NCBI RefSeq assembly: GCF_030816115.1
Contig: NZ_JAUSXQ010000001.1
Coordinates: 4,135,001-4,199,000, forward strand
Source: Chryseobacterium sp. W4I1
GTDB taxonomy: Bacteria; Bacteroidota; Bacteroidia; Flavobacteriales; Weeksellaceae
Length of the DNA stretch: 64,000 bases
Direction: 5' to 3'
Part shown: positions 35,954 through 45,508 of the stretch, in pieces
How positions within the stretch are numbered: the first letter of the stretch is position 1
Layout of the letters: each line of letters begins with the position of its first letter
Translations under genes and position numbers: made by a program
Notes under the pieces: model-generated
Seen by the model: only the letters and a program-made list of their open reading frames with translations
The model's database searches: none
Told to the model about the DNA's origin: nothing

Positions 35954-38194
35954 ATGATTATGAAAAAAGAACTGCTGATATTTTTATTAATTACTTTAGT
36001 TTCCCAATCCGGAAATGCCCAACACAAAAAAGATGATGTTCTTTCATGGGTAGACCCGTTTATTGGAACAGGAGGCCACGGTCATACATTCCCCGGAGCG
36101 ACAACCCCGTTTGGGATGATCCAGCTCAGTCCGGATCAGAATACCAAAAGCGGCGACTGGGACTGGTGTTCGGGATATCATTACAGCAGTAAGACCATCA
36201 TGGGATTCAGCCATAATCACCTCAGCGGAACAGGCTGGGCAGATCTTGGAGATATTTTAGTGATGCCAACCGTTGGAAAAATAAAAATGCTTCCGGGATC
36301 AGAAGACAAACCGGAAAGTGGCTACCGTTCAACATTCAGTCATGAAAGAGAAACCGCCTCACCGGGATATTATTCTGTGATGCTGGACAGTTATGGAATT
36401 AAAGCGGAACTAACTGCTTCTCCAAGAGTAGGTTTTCATAAATATACTTTTCCAAAAAGCGAAGAATCCAATGTCATTATTGATCCTACCAATAAAATTT
36501 TCGGAAATATTTATCATACCCTGGTAAGTATAGAAGGAAACAATAAAATTAAAGGATACTGCTACAGCAACGGCTGGGGCGGAAAACGTTTTGCTTATTT
36601 CGTGATGGAATTTTCAAAACCTTTTAAATCTTACGGAACTTATTCTGAAGGAAAAATAAAGGAAAACGAAAAAATAGCACTTGCTAAAGATGCCAAAGCT
36701 TTCGTGAGATTTTCAACTGAAGAAAATGAAAGCATTGAGGTAAAAGTTTCTTTATCTCCTGTAAGTACGGAAGGCGCCCAGGAAAACTTTGATACCGAAG
36801 CTAAGCATGTGAATTTTGCACAGGCTAAAGAAACAGCTCAGAACACCTGGAGAGATCTTATCAACAGATTCCAGGTGACCGGCGGTACGGATGACCAGAG
36901 AAAAATCTTCTATACCGGAGTGTATCATACATTCATTGCGCCTAATCTTTATATGGATACCAACGGAGATTATGTAGCCGCCCAGGAAAATATGAATGCC
37001 AAATGGTTTACCAACTACAGTACCTATTCCTATTGGGACGGTTTCAGAGCAACACATCCTTTGCTGACCATTATGGATCAGAAACATACAAAAGAATTCG
37101 CCAACTCTCTGATCAGCAGATATACAGACCGTAAAGATCACATGCCGATCTGGGAACTCTGTGGGTACGATAACTTCTGTATGCTCGGTTACCACAGTGT
37201 TTCGGTGATCTGGGATGCTATTTCCAAAGGTGTGCCGGGAATCGATCAGGAGAAAGCATTTGCAGCAATGAAAGATGCTTCCTTAACGGATAAAATGAGC
37301 AGCAGTGATGGAGGCGGAGGTCTTAATGATTATATTAAATTAGGCTACACCCCATCAGAAAACGGAGCTTCGGTTTCCGCAACCTTAGAGTATGCTTATG
37401 ACGACTGGTGCATTCAGCAGCTTGCTGAGAAACTGGGTAAAAAAGAAGAGGCGGAAGTCTATAAAAAACGTTCTATGAGCTTCCTTAACACCTTCAACAA
37501 AGAAAATAAACATTTCTGGCCAAGACAGAAAAACGGAGAATTCCTTACTGATTTTACACTCAATGACTGGAAAAAACTACAGCCGCATTGGGTTTCAGGA
37601 AATATCTGGGCGTATGATTTCTTTGTTCCACATATGATCGATGAAATGATGAATTTATACGGAGGTAAGAAAGGTTTTGAAGAAAAACTGGACAAAACCT
37701 TTACCGAAGAACTTAAAATGATCGGTGAGCAGCATGTAGATATTTCAGGATTTATCGGTTCTCTGGGATTCGGTGACGAGCCGGGACATCATGTTCCTTA
37801 CCTGTACAATTATGCAGGAGCTCCTTACAAAACCCAGAAAATGGTCAAATTCATCCGTGACAATATGTATGCAGCAAAACCGGACGGAATTGTCAATAAT
37901 GAAGACTGCGGGCAAATGTCAGCATGGTATATTTTCTCATCATTAGGATTTTATCCGGTGACTCCCGGAAAACCTGTATATGCTATTGGAGCACCCCAGT
38001 TTCCGAAAGTAGCCTTAAAGTTGGAAAACGGAAAAACCTTTACTGTAACCGCAGATAAAATATCAGACAAAAACATCTACGTTCAGAAAATGTTCTTGAA
38101 CGGAAAAGAATTCAAAAGCTGGGAAATCAGCCACAGTGATATTATGAATGGTGGTGAACTAAAATTTGTAATGGGAAGTAAACCTGTAAAATAG
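35954..38194 (+). CDS. GH92 alpha-mannosidase (exo-acting, secreted)
   Basis: 746 aa with a signal peptide (about 1-23). GH92 enzymes are calcium-dependent, inverting exo-alpha-mannosidases. Visible features: GTGGHGHTFPGATTPFGMIQLSPD at the N-terminus, GFGDEPGHHVPYLYNYAGAPYKTQ with the general acid Glu at residue 609, and NNEDCGQMSAWYIFSSLGFYPVTPG with catalytic-base Asp. A full catalytic set suggests alpha-1,2- or alpha-1,3-mannosidase activity on high-mannose chains. Probably periplasmic or surface-located. An in-frame ATG two codons on is an equal start. Confidence 0.93.
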   Translation: MIMKKELLIFLLITLVSQSGNAQHKKDDVLSWVDPFIGTGGHGHTFPGATTPFGMIQLSPDQNTKSGDWDWCSGYHYSSKTIMGFSHNHLSGTGWADLGDILVMPTVGKIKMLPGSEDKPESGYRSTFSHERETASPGYYSVMLDSYGIKAELTASPRVGFHKYTFPKSEESNVIIDPTNKIFGNIYHTLVSIEGNNKIKGYCYSNGWGGKRFAYFVMEFSKPFKSYGTYSEGKIKENEKIALAKDAKAFVRFSTEENESIEVKVSLSPVSTEGAQENFDTEAKHVNFAQAKETAQNTWRDLINRFQVTGGTDDQRKIFYTGVYHTFIAPNLYMDTNGDYVAAQENMNAKWFTNYSTYSYWDGFRATHPLLTIMDQKHTKEFANSLISRYTDRKDHMPIWELCGYDNFCMLGYHSVSVIWDAISKGVPGIDQEKAFAAMKDASLTDKMSSSDGGGGLNDYIKLGYTPSENGASVSATLEYAYDDWCIQQLAEKLGKKEEAEVYKKRSMSFLNTFNKENKHFWPRQKNGEFLTDFTLNDWKKLQPHWVSGNIWAYDFFVPHMIDEMMNLYGGKKGFEEKLDKTFTEELKMIGEQHVDISGFIGSLGFGDEPGHHVPYLYNYAGAPYKTQKMVKFIRDNMYAAKPDGIVNNEDCGQMSAWYIFSSLGFYPVTPGKPVYAIGAPQFPKVALKLENGKTFTVTADKISDKNIYVQKMFLNGKEFKSWEISHSDIMNGGELKFVMGSKPVK

Positions 38195-38223
38195 ATCAAT
38201 AAAAACAACGAAATAAAAGTATA

Positions 38224-39651
38224 ATGGAAAGGAGAAAGTTTATAAAGACCAGTGCAATTGCAGGAGCGGGATTGCTGTTTACTCAGAATGTTTTTGCGAA
38301 AACATTGAGCGTAGAAGAGTTTCCCGTGGTACGTGTTCCTAAAGATAAAAGACATTTTACCAGTGAAGCGGTAGACAATGCGATTGCAGCCTTTAAAAAG
38401 AAAGTGAAGAATAAAGAGCTTTCATGGCTTTTTGAAAACTGTTTTCCAAATACTTTAGATACTACTGTTTTTTATAAAGAGATTAACGGAAATCCGGATA
38501 CTTACGTTATTACAGGAGATATTGATGCCATGTGGCTCAGAGATAGTTCTGCACAGGTTTTCCCATATCTGCAGTTTTCAAAAAAAGATGAAAAACTTCA
38601 CAAACTGATCTCCGGAGTGATCCACAAGCAGACGGAATTTATTCTGAAAGATCCTTATGCCAATGCTTTTTATAACGATGAGAATAAAATAAGCAAGTGG
38701 AAAGAATACGATCATACCGATATGAAACCCGGGATCCACGAAAGAAAATGGGAGATCGATTCATTGTGTTATCCTATCCGTCTTGCTTACCATTTCTGGA
38801 AGTCAACAGGAGATACAAAGCCTTTTGATAACAGCTGGCTTCAGGGAATCAAGCTTACTTTGCAGACTTTCACAGAACAGCAGAGAAAAACAGATTTAGG
38901 GCCTTATAAATTCGAGCGTACAACAGCTTGGGCAACGGATGGCGTTGCAATGGGAGGTTACGGATATCCAACAAATCCGGTGGGTTTGATCAGCTCAATG
39001 TTCCGCCCGAGTGATGATGCAACGATTTATGGATTTCTTATTCCTTCCAATTTATTTGCAGTCGTAAGCTTGCGTCAGGCAGCAGAAATGGTTTCACAGA
39101 TTAAAAATGAAAAAACGCTGGCTCAGCAGTTAAACAGCCTTGCCGATGAGGTTGATGCAGCCATCAAAAAGTACGGAATCTATAATCACCCTCAGTACGG
39201 AAAGATTTATGCATTTGAAACAAATGGTTTTGGAAGCTATAATTTAATGGATGACGCGAACTGTCCAAGCCTTTTGGGACTGCCATATCTTGGAGCCGTA
39301 AAAGCGGATGATCCTGTTTATATGAATACCAGAAATTATGTTTGGTCAAAGGATAATCCATTCTTTTTCAAAGGAAAACTGGCAGAAGGAATCGGCGGGC
39401 CGCACATTGGTCTTGATATGATCTGGCCCATGAGTATCATTATGAAAGCCCTTACCACCAAAGACCGCAACGAGATCAAATGGTGCATAGACACTTTACA
39501 GAAAACCCATGGAGGAACAGGCTTTATGCATGAATCTTTCCATAAGGATAACGACAAAAAATTTACCAGGGAATGGTTTGCGTGGGCCAATACATTATTC
39601 GGAGAACTGTTATGGAAAACTTTTAACGAGAACCAGGATTTATTGACCTAG
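38224..39651 (+). CDS. GH125 exo-alpha-1,6-mannosidase
   Basis: 475 aa. The N-terminus MERRKFIKTSAIAGAGLLF resembles a twin-arginine signal, so export as a folded protein is likely. The GH125 marks ITGDIDAMWLRDSSAQVFPYL, FERTTAWATDGVAMGGYGYPTNPVGLISSMFRPSDDA and GTGFMHESFHKDNDKKFTREWFAW (catalytic acid and base) are present. Metal-independent inverting enzymes of this family remove alpha-1,6-mannose, the step left after GH92 action on the N-glycan core. Confidence 0.93.
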   Translation: MERRKFIKTSAIAGAGLLFTQNVFAKTLSVEEFPVVRVPKDKRHFTSEAVDNAIAAFKKKVKNKELSWLFENCFPNTLDTTVFYKEINGNPDTYVITGDIDAMWLRDSSAQVFPYLQFSKKDEKLHKLISGVIHKQTEFILKDPYANAFYNDENKISKWKEYDHTDMKPGIHERKWEIDSLCYPIRLAYHFWKSTGDTKPFDNSWLQGIKLTLQTFTEQQRKTDLGPYKFERTTAWATDGVAMGGYGYPTNPVGLISSMFRPSDDATIYGFLIPSNLFAVVSLRQAAEMVSQIKNEKTLAQQLNSLADEVDAAIKKYGIYNHPQYGKIYAFETNGFGSYNLMDDANCPSLLGLPYLGAVKADDPVYMNTRNYVWSKDNPFFFKGKLAEGIGGPHIGLDMIWPMSIIMKALTTKDRNEIKWCIDTLQKTHGGTGFMHESFHKDNDKKFTREWFAWANTLFGELLWKTFNENQDLLT

Positions 39652-39832
39652 AAATGATATTTGCAGCAGGTGGCAGCACGCCCTTTATTCCTGTTTTTTT
39701 AGTTGCCGTATTTTACTGAGATTTTATTAAGACCAGATCTTGTGAAATCCCCGGTCCGTAGCTGATCATTTTCTTCTATTCCGGAGAAAATGAATAGATA
39801 TAAATACATCAAAATAACTTACAAAAAACATT

Positions 39833-41980
39833 ATGAAAAAAGCCATTACTACATTGATCTTAATGATCATTCATGCAATACCTGCGTTGAATGCACAACA
39901 GCTTAATCCTACGGGAATATGCTATGTGGAAGTGAATAACAACAATCTCCTGAATGCGGGATCGTACAAACTGCAGACCACGGACAGATATCTGTTTAAT
40001 GTGGTTAATATTTTTGCGGCTAACATCAATTATGATACAGCCAAAAGCAGACCTTATCTATACTGTAATAATAACGTTACAAAAGTCCTTACCAACGCAG
40101 ATACCTACATAAAACCGCTTCAGGCTAAGGGAATGAAAGTGGTTTTGACTATCCTCGGGAACCACCAGGGAGCAGGTATTTGTAATTTTCCTACCCGTGA
40201 AGCAGCCAAAGATTTTGCACAGCAGCTTGCCCATACAGTAAATACGTACGGTTTAGACGGAATCGATTTTGATGATGAGTATTCAGATTATGGACAGAAC
40301 GGGACAGGTCAGCCCAACACCAGTTCATTTGTGATGCTGGTACAGGAATTGAAGGCTTTGCTTCCGAACAAAATGATCACTTTTTATTATTACGGGCCTG
40401 CTGCTTCAAGACTTTCCTGGAATGGGCTTAGGGTAGGCGATTACGTGAACTACAGCTGGAATGCCAACTATGGAACGTTTTCTGCGCCCAATGTTCCACC
40501 TCTTACCAATGCTCAGATCTCACCTGCGGCAATATGGATGGGAAATACTTCCAATTCTACCACTACCAATTTGGCTACCCAAACAAAAAATGGCGGATAC
40601 GGTGTATTTATGTGGTATGATCTCCACGGAACCAATGAAACATCACAGCTTTCGGCAGGAACACAAACATTATATGGTGAACAGACCATACTAAGCACAC
40701 CTTTACAGTCATGGACACAGGGCACCAATTGTGATGCTCCTATCGGATTATTTACCAGCAACCTTACCGGAACAAGTGCAAAACTTAACTGGTCAGCTGT
40801 AGGAACCAATACCTATGATGTAGATTATAAAACAGCTTCTGCTACCACATGGACGAATGCGGCAACCGCTACTGCGAGTACTTCAGTTACCATATCAGGA
40901 TTAACAGCCAATACGGAATACGACTGGAGGATCAGAACCAATTGCAGCGTTAAAAGTACTTATATTTTCGCTCCGAGATTCAAAAGTGTGGGCGGAACAA
41001 TTCCTTCAGGATCAGCAGCTCTTTTATTAGACGGCACCAGTGAATCCGGATCAGCAGGAAGTTTAAATTTAAACGGTTCGGCATTATCTTTTGAAGGATG
41101 GTTCAAGCCGTCGTCTTTTAAGTCAGCATCTCCTTATATTTCGTCTTTGATGGGAACGGAAATCAGTGACAGCAATTCAGCTTTTTTGCGGTTGGGAGAT
41201 GCCAGCCTGGCTAATAATAAGCTTCAGTTTGTGTTAAGTATTAATAATGTACAACAAAAACTGGCTTCCAATACAGCGTTGAATGCCAATACCTGGTATC
41301 ATATTGCTGCAACGTATGACGGTTCTACGATGAAACTTTATATCAACGGAACCCTTGATGCCAGCAGATCCCAAACCGGACCTGTTGCTTCCAGCGGAGC
41401 TTTCAACGTAGGATATTTATATAACACCTCCAGAAATTTCAATGGTAAGGTAGATGAGGTTAGAGTTTGGAAAAGAGCTTTAAGCCAGACAGAAATCAGT
41501 CAGAATATGTGTAATGCAGTACTTCCGGCTACGTCTCTCGCTGCATACTGGAAATTTAACGAAGGAAGCGGTTCATCTGTTCAGGATAGCTCGGGAAATG
41601 GGGTGTCATTAACATTGACAGGCGTTGATGCTTCTAACTGGGGAACAGATATACCTTGCCCGGCAGGAACTCAAAAACTTTCGTCTAATGCAAAAAATCA
41701 AAGGATAGCAGGTTCAGAACAGGTATCAGCTAAAAAGCAGATTAGACTCTATCCAAATCCTGTAAGCACATCTTCAGCACTTACGGTTTCTGTTCCTGAA
41801 GAATACAGCAGAGGGAAATTATCGGTTTATAATTTCAATGGAGGTCTGGTAGATACAAAAATGTTAGAAGCCGGAGATCATTCATATAATCTGTCGAAAC
41901 TTTCGATGGGTAACTATATTATTCAGTTTGAATCTCAGGACGGCGGTTTGAAACAGACGGAAAAACTAATTGTAAAATAA
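39833..41980 (+). CDS. GH18 endo-beta-N-acetylglucosaminidase with Fn3, LamG and T9SS domains
   Basis: 715 aa: signal peptide (1-22); GH18 catalytic domain with the DGxDxDxE motif (Asp142, Asp145, Asp147, Glu149 in GLDGIDFDDEY); fibronectin type III (about 302-375); LamG/concanavalin-like domain (about 395-590); and a C-terminal type IX sorting domain (about 640-715, LYPNP...GNYIIQF). It should cut the chitobiose core of N-glycans on glycoproteins at the cell surface or outside, releasing the mannose-rich chain. Similar to EndoF/EndoH-like enzymes. A tandem paralogue follows. Confidence 0.9.
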   Translation: MKKAITTLILMIIHAIPALNAQQLNPTGICYVEVNNNNLLNAGSYKLQTTDRYLFNVVNIFAANINYDTAKSRPYLYCNNNVTKVLTNADTYIKPLQAKGMKVVLTILGNHQGAGICNFPTREAAKDFAQQLAHTVNTYGLDGIDFDDEYSDYGQNGTGQPNTSSFVMLVQELKALLPNKMITFYYYGPAASRLSWNGLRVGDYVNYSWNANYGTFSAPNVPPLTNAQISPAAIWMGNTSNSTTTNLATQTKNGGYGVFMWYDLHGTNETSQLSAGTQTLYGEQTILSTPLQSWTQGTNCDAPIGLFTSNLTGTSAKLNWSAVGTNTYDVDYKTASATTWTNAATATASTSVTISGLTANTEYDWRIRTNCSVKSTYIFAPRFKSVGGTIPSGSAALLLDGTSESGSAGSLNLNGSALSFEGWFKPSSFKSASPYISSLMGTEISDSNSAFLRLGDASLANNKLQFVLSINNVQQKLASNTALNANTWYHIAATYDGSTMKLYINGTLDASRSQTGPVASSGAFNVGYLYNTSRNFNGKVDEVRVWKRALSQTEISQNMCNAVLPATSLAAYWKFNEGSGSSVQDSSGNGVSLTLTGVDASNWGTDIPCPAGTQKLSSNAKNQRIAGSEQVSAKKQIRLYPNPVSTSSALTVSVPEEYSRGKLSVYNFNGGLVDTKMLEAGDHSYNLSKLSMGNYIIQFESQDGGLKQTEKLIVK

Positions 41981-41987
41981 TAAATCA

Positions 41988-42014
41988 ATCATTGGGCTTC
42001 GGCCCGGTGATTTT
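41988..42014 (+). terminator. UUCG-loop hairpin between the two GH18 genes
   Basis: ATCATTGGGC and GCCCGGTGAT pair around TTCG, followed by TTT. It could end transcription partly or protect the upstream message, since the next GH18 gene begins 25 nt later without a strong own promoter. Confidence 0.65.
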
Positions 42015-42038
42015 ACCGGAAAACTAAAATTAATATCT

Positions 42039-44438
42039 ATGAAAAAAAAATCTATTCTCACTGCCCTGACCTTGCTGGTCATCCAGGCAACATCTGTGCT
42101 CAGCGCACAGCAGCTGAACCCTTTAGGAATATGCTACGTGGAAGTGAATAATAACAATATGCTGAACGTAGGGTCTTACACGCTTCAAAATACAAACCGA
42201 CAGCTTTTTGATGTTGCCATCATTTTTGCAGCCAATATCAATTATGATGTTTCCAAAAACAGAGCCTATATCTCCAACAATAACAATGTAACTAAAGTTC
42301 TGAACGATGTAAATACCTACATTAAACCTTTACAGCAGAAAGGAATAAAAGTATTACTCGATCTTTTGGGAAATCACCAGGGAGCTGGAATTTCTAATTT
42401 TCCAAACCGGGAAGCCGCTCGTGATTTTGCGTTGCAGGTTGCCCACACGGTATACACTTACGGTTTAGATGGAGTAGATCTGGATGATGAATATGCAGGC
42501 TACGGAAATAACGGAACGGGACAGCCTAATAATAGTTCTTTTGTCATGCTTTTACAGGAGCTCAAATTAGCTATGCCGGATAAACTGATCACATTTTATT
42601 ATATAGGCCCGGCGACCACAAGACAAAGCTACAATGGAGATGCAGCTGGGAATTATATCAATTACAGCTGGAATGCATACTATGGAACTTATAATGCTCC
42701 TGTAGTACCGCCACTTAACAATACCAAGCTTTCTGCTGCTGCCACTTGGATTGGCAATACAACCACTCCTATACTTACCAATTTAGCAAACAGCTCACAA
42801 AATGACGGGTATGGAGTGTTTATGTGGTATGATCTTAATGGATCTAACAATGCAAGCTACCTGAGTACCGGATCCAACATTCTCTATAACGAAAGCACAG
42901 TGCTTAGCGGACAGCTTTATTCCTGGGCTCAGGGAACGGCCTGCGATCCTCCGTTGGGACTTGAAGTAACAAATATCACCGGAACTTCAGCTAAATTAAA
43001 CTGGACAGCCAATGGTTCCCAGACCTATAACATAGATTACAAGCCAGCCAGCTCAACCACATGGGTCAACCTTGCCACTAACTATTCAGGAAGCAATATT
43101 ATCGTTAATAGCTTGAATTTAAATACCGAATACGACTGGAGAATACAATCCAACTGCTCAGCAACCATAAAAAGCACTTATCTGTTTGCTCCGAGATTTA
43201 ATTCCGGAACCGGATGCGGAACTCCCTCAGGTATGAAATCTGAAACTTTCCTTGGAACAACAACCAAAGTATCCTGGGATGCGGTAGGAAGTGCGTCTTT
43301 ATATAATTTACAGTATAAAACTGCTGCTGCAACCACATGGATTGATGTTCCAAATATAACCACGACAACGTACACTTTACCGGCTTTAACGGAAAATACA
43401 AACTATGTATGGAAAGTACAGGCTGTATGCGGAGGAACAAGTACAAGTGCCTATTCAGGAGAGACCGCTTTTAACAGTGGATTTGCTCCTGTGCAGAGTC
43501 CTGGTGCAAGATCACTTTCGTTCAATGGAAGCACCCACTATCTGAATGCCGGGCAGTTTAACCTTAGCGGAAATGCCATGACATTTGAAGGATGGGTAAA
43601 AGTAAATGCATTCAAGACAGGCTTTCCTTACATTTCATCCGTCATGGGTATAGAAGTGGGAGATAGCAACTCTGCTATGCTAAGGTTTGGCGATGGGAAT
43701 CTTGCCAACAACAAACTGCAGTTTATCTTAAGTTTTGGATCTGCTCAGGTAAAACTGAATACTACGACAGCATTTACCACAAATACATGGTACCATGTAG
43801 CCGCTACTTATGACGGTTCAGAGATGAAAATCTATATCAATGGAGTTCTTGATGCAAGCGCTCCGGCTTCAGGAAACTTTACGGCCAACGGGATTTTGTA
43901 TCTGGGCAGAAACTATGACAATTCCCGTTCCCTTAACGGATTTTTAGACGAATTCAGAGTATGGAAAAGAGCATTGACAGCCACAGAAATCCTTGCCAAC
44001 AACTGTAATGTTCCAGCCAACGCTGCTGGTCTGGAAGCCAACTGGAAAATGGATGAAGGAAGCGGAAACGGGGCCTTGGATGCTACCGCAAATACTCACT
44101 TTGCGACCCTGATTAATATGTCGGCAACGAACTGGAAAACAGATGTAGCCTGTACTTCGGTATTATCTACAAAAGATATTTCTTCTGAAAAAGGCAACAT
44201 GAATTCTGCCTATCCAAATCCTGTTAAAAAAGGAAATAATATTCATTTTTCTATCAAAGACAGTGCTGCCAGTGAAATAATACTGTTTGATATGACAGGA
44301 AAATTAATACTAAGTAAAAAAATTGATAAAAACGATATGGTGATCAGCACCCAGAATTTATCTGCAGGAAGCTATATCTATAAAATAAATTCAAAAGACA
44401 GCCAGATTAAATCATCTGGAAAAGTGATTGTAGAATAA
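42039..44438 (+). CDS. GH18 endo-beta-N-acetylglucosaminidase, second tandem copy, two Fn3 domains
   Basis: 799 aa, with the same plan as the preceding gene but with a second fibronectin type III domain: signal peptide; GH18 with Asp144 and Glu151 in GLDGVDLDDEY; Fn3 (about 303-380); Fn3 (about 388-475); LamG (about 485-690); type IX sorting domain (about 725-799, AYPNPVKKG...AGSYIYKI). The catalytic domains of the two copies are close, so the pair arose by tandem duplication; the C-terminal parts differ more. Different glycan or protein-carrier preferences are likely. Confidence 0.9.
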   Translation: MKKKSILTALTLLVIQATSVLSAQQLNPLGICYVEVNNNNMLNVGSYTLQNTNRQLFDVAIIFAANINYDVSKNRAYISNNNNVTKVLNDVNTYIKPLQQKGIKVLLDLLGNHQGAGISNFPNREAARDFALQVAHTVYTYGLDGVDLDDEYAGYGNNGTGQPNNSSFVMLLQELKLAMPDKLITFYYIGPATTRQSYNGDAAGNYINYSWNAYYGTYNAPVVPPLNNTKLSAAATWIGNTTTPILTNLANSSQNDGYGVFMWYDLNGSNNASYLSTGSNILYNESTVLSGQLYSWAQGTACDPPLGLEVTNITGTSAKLNWTANGSQTYNIDYKPASSTTWVNLATNYSGSNIIVNSLNLNTEYDWRIQSNCSATIKSTYLFAPRFNSGTGCGTPSGMKSETFLGTTTKVSWDAVGSASLYNLQYKTAAATTWIDVPNITTTTYTLPALTENTNYVWKVQAVCGGTSTSAYSGETAFNSGFAPVQSPGARSLSFNGSTHYLNAGQFNLSGNAMTFEGWVKVNAFKTGFPYISSVMGIEVGDSNSAMLRFGDGNLANNKLQFILSFGSAQVKLNTTTAFTTNTWYHVAATYDGSEMKIYINGVLDASAPASGNFTANGILYLGRNYDNSRSLNGFLDEFRVWKRALTATEILANNCNVPANAAGLEANWKMDEGSGNGALDATANTHFATLINMSATNWKTDVACTSVLSTKDISSEKGNMNSAYPNPVKKGNNIHFSIKDSAASEIILFDMTGKLILSKKIDKNDMVISTQNLSAGSYIYKINSKDSQIKSSGKVIVE

Positions 44439-44493
44439 GAATAATCCTCACTGGACATATAAAAAGTAAAAATAAATTAGGGGATTTTAATAT

Positions 44494-44529
44494 GGACAGT
44501 CGGGAAGTGAATAGCTTCCCGGCCTGTCT
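44494..44529 (+). terminator. GC-rich hairpin after the second GH18 gene
   Basis: GACAGTCGGGAAG and CTTCCCGGCCTGTC pair nearly fully around a short loop. There is no strong T-run, so it may be a partial terminator or RNA-stability element before the ROK gene. Confidence 0.5.
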
Positions 44530-44628
44530 GTTTAACAGTAAAAAAGTATAATTTTAGATAAAGTATATTAATATTTCTGATGTCTAATGGCTGATGTCCG
44601 AAATCTATTATCTAACAAAAAAAATATA

Positions 44629-45495
44629 ATGCAGAATATAGTAGGAATAGATATTGGCGGTTCGCATATAACCATGGCGCAGGTTGATCCTGAAAAGCGT
44701 GAAATCATAACCTCCACTTATGTAAGAGAACATGTAGATTCCTTTGGAACCAGAGAAACCATTTTTTCAGACTGGATCTCCGCCATTGAAAAAGGGACCA
44801 GGGATTTAGTTAAGGAAGATCTTTTGATCGGTATTGCTATGCCCGGACCCTTTGATTATGAAAACGGGATCTCACTCATGCAGCAGGGAAAATTTATCGA
44901 TATCTATCAGGTGAATATTAAAGAAGAATTGGCCAAAAGACTTTCAATTTCAACCGATCAGATCCATTTTGTGAACGATGCCGGAGCTTTTCTGGAAGGA
45001 GAAGTTTTTGGAGGCTGTGTACAGAATTATAGCAGAATTTTTGGAGTTACCCTGGGAACAGGATTAGGGACAGCTTTTTATGATGGGGAAATAGCATCGG
45101 ATGAAGACCTTTGGGATTCACCTTTCAAAGACTCTATTTGTGAAGACTACCTGGCAACCCGCTGGTTCGTGAACCATTATAAAACTTTAACCGGCGGAGA
45201 AATATCAGGAACCAAAGACTTACTAGATAAGCCCGAAGAAATTCAGTCCCAAATATTCGATGATTATGCGGATTCCTTTGCCGAATTTATTCTGAAATAT
45301 GTCAGAAACTATGATCCTGAAGTTCTGGTTATAGGTGGAAATATTGCAAAAGTATACCCTCACTTTAAAAATAGGTTAAATCAACATCTGCAAGACCATA
45401 AAATCAATCTTCCTATTAAAATTTCCGCTATTTTTGAAGATGCTGCCATTCTCGGCGCTGCTGGCTATGCCCTGAAGAAAGCCCGAATCAATTAA
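44629..45495 (+). CDS. ROK family sugar kinase
   Basis: 288 aa from the ATG at 44629 (MQNIVGIDIGGSHITMAQ); upstream in-frame codons (from 44587) are not typical of ROK. The phosphate-binding DIGGSH and VTLGTGLGTAF and the catalytic Asp in HFVNDAGAFLEGE are present. There is no DNA-binding domain. The usual ROK zinc motif (CxCGxxGCxE) is missing. In this locus it probably phosphorylates mannose or GlcNAc set free by the glycosidases and GH130. Confidence 0.85.
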   Translation: MQNIVGIDIGGSHITMAQVDPEKREIITSTYVREHVDSFGTRETIFSDWISAIEKGTRDLVKEDLLIGIAMPGPFDYENGISLMQQGKFIDIYQVNIKEELAKRLSISTDQIHFVNDAGAFLEGEVFGGCVQNYSRIFGVTLGTGLGTAFYDGEIASDEDLWDSPFKDSICEDYLATRWFVNHYKTLTGGEISGTKDLLDKPEEIQSQIFDDYADSFAEFILKYVRNYDPEVLVIGGNIAKVYPHFKNRLNQHLQDHKINLPIKISAIFEDAAILGAAGYALKKARIN

Positions 45496-45508
45496 ACAAA
45501 ATGATATC

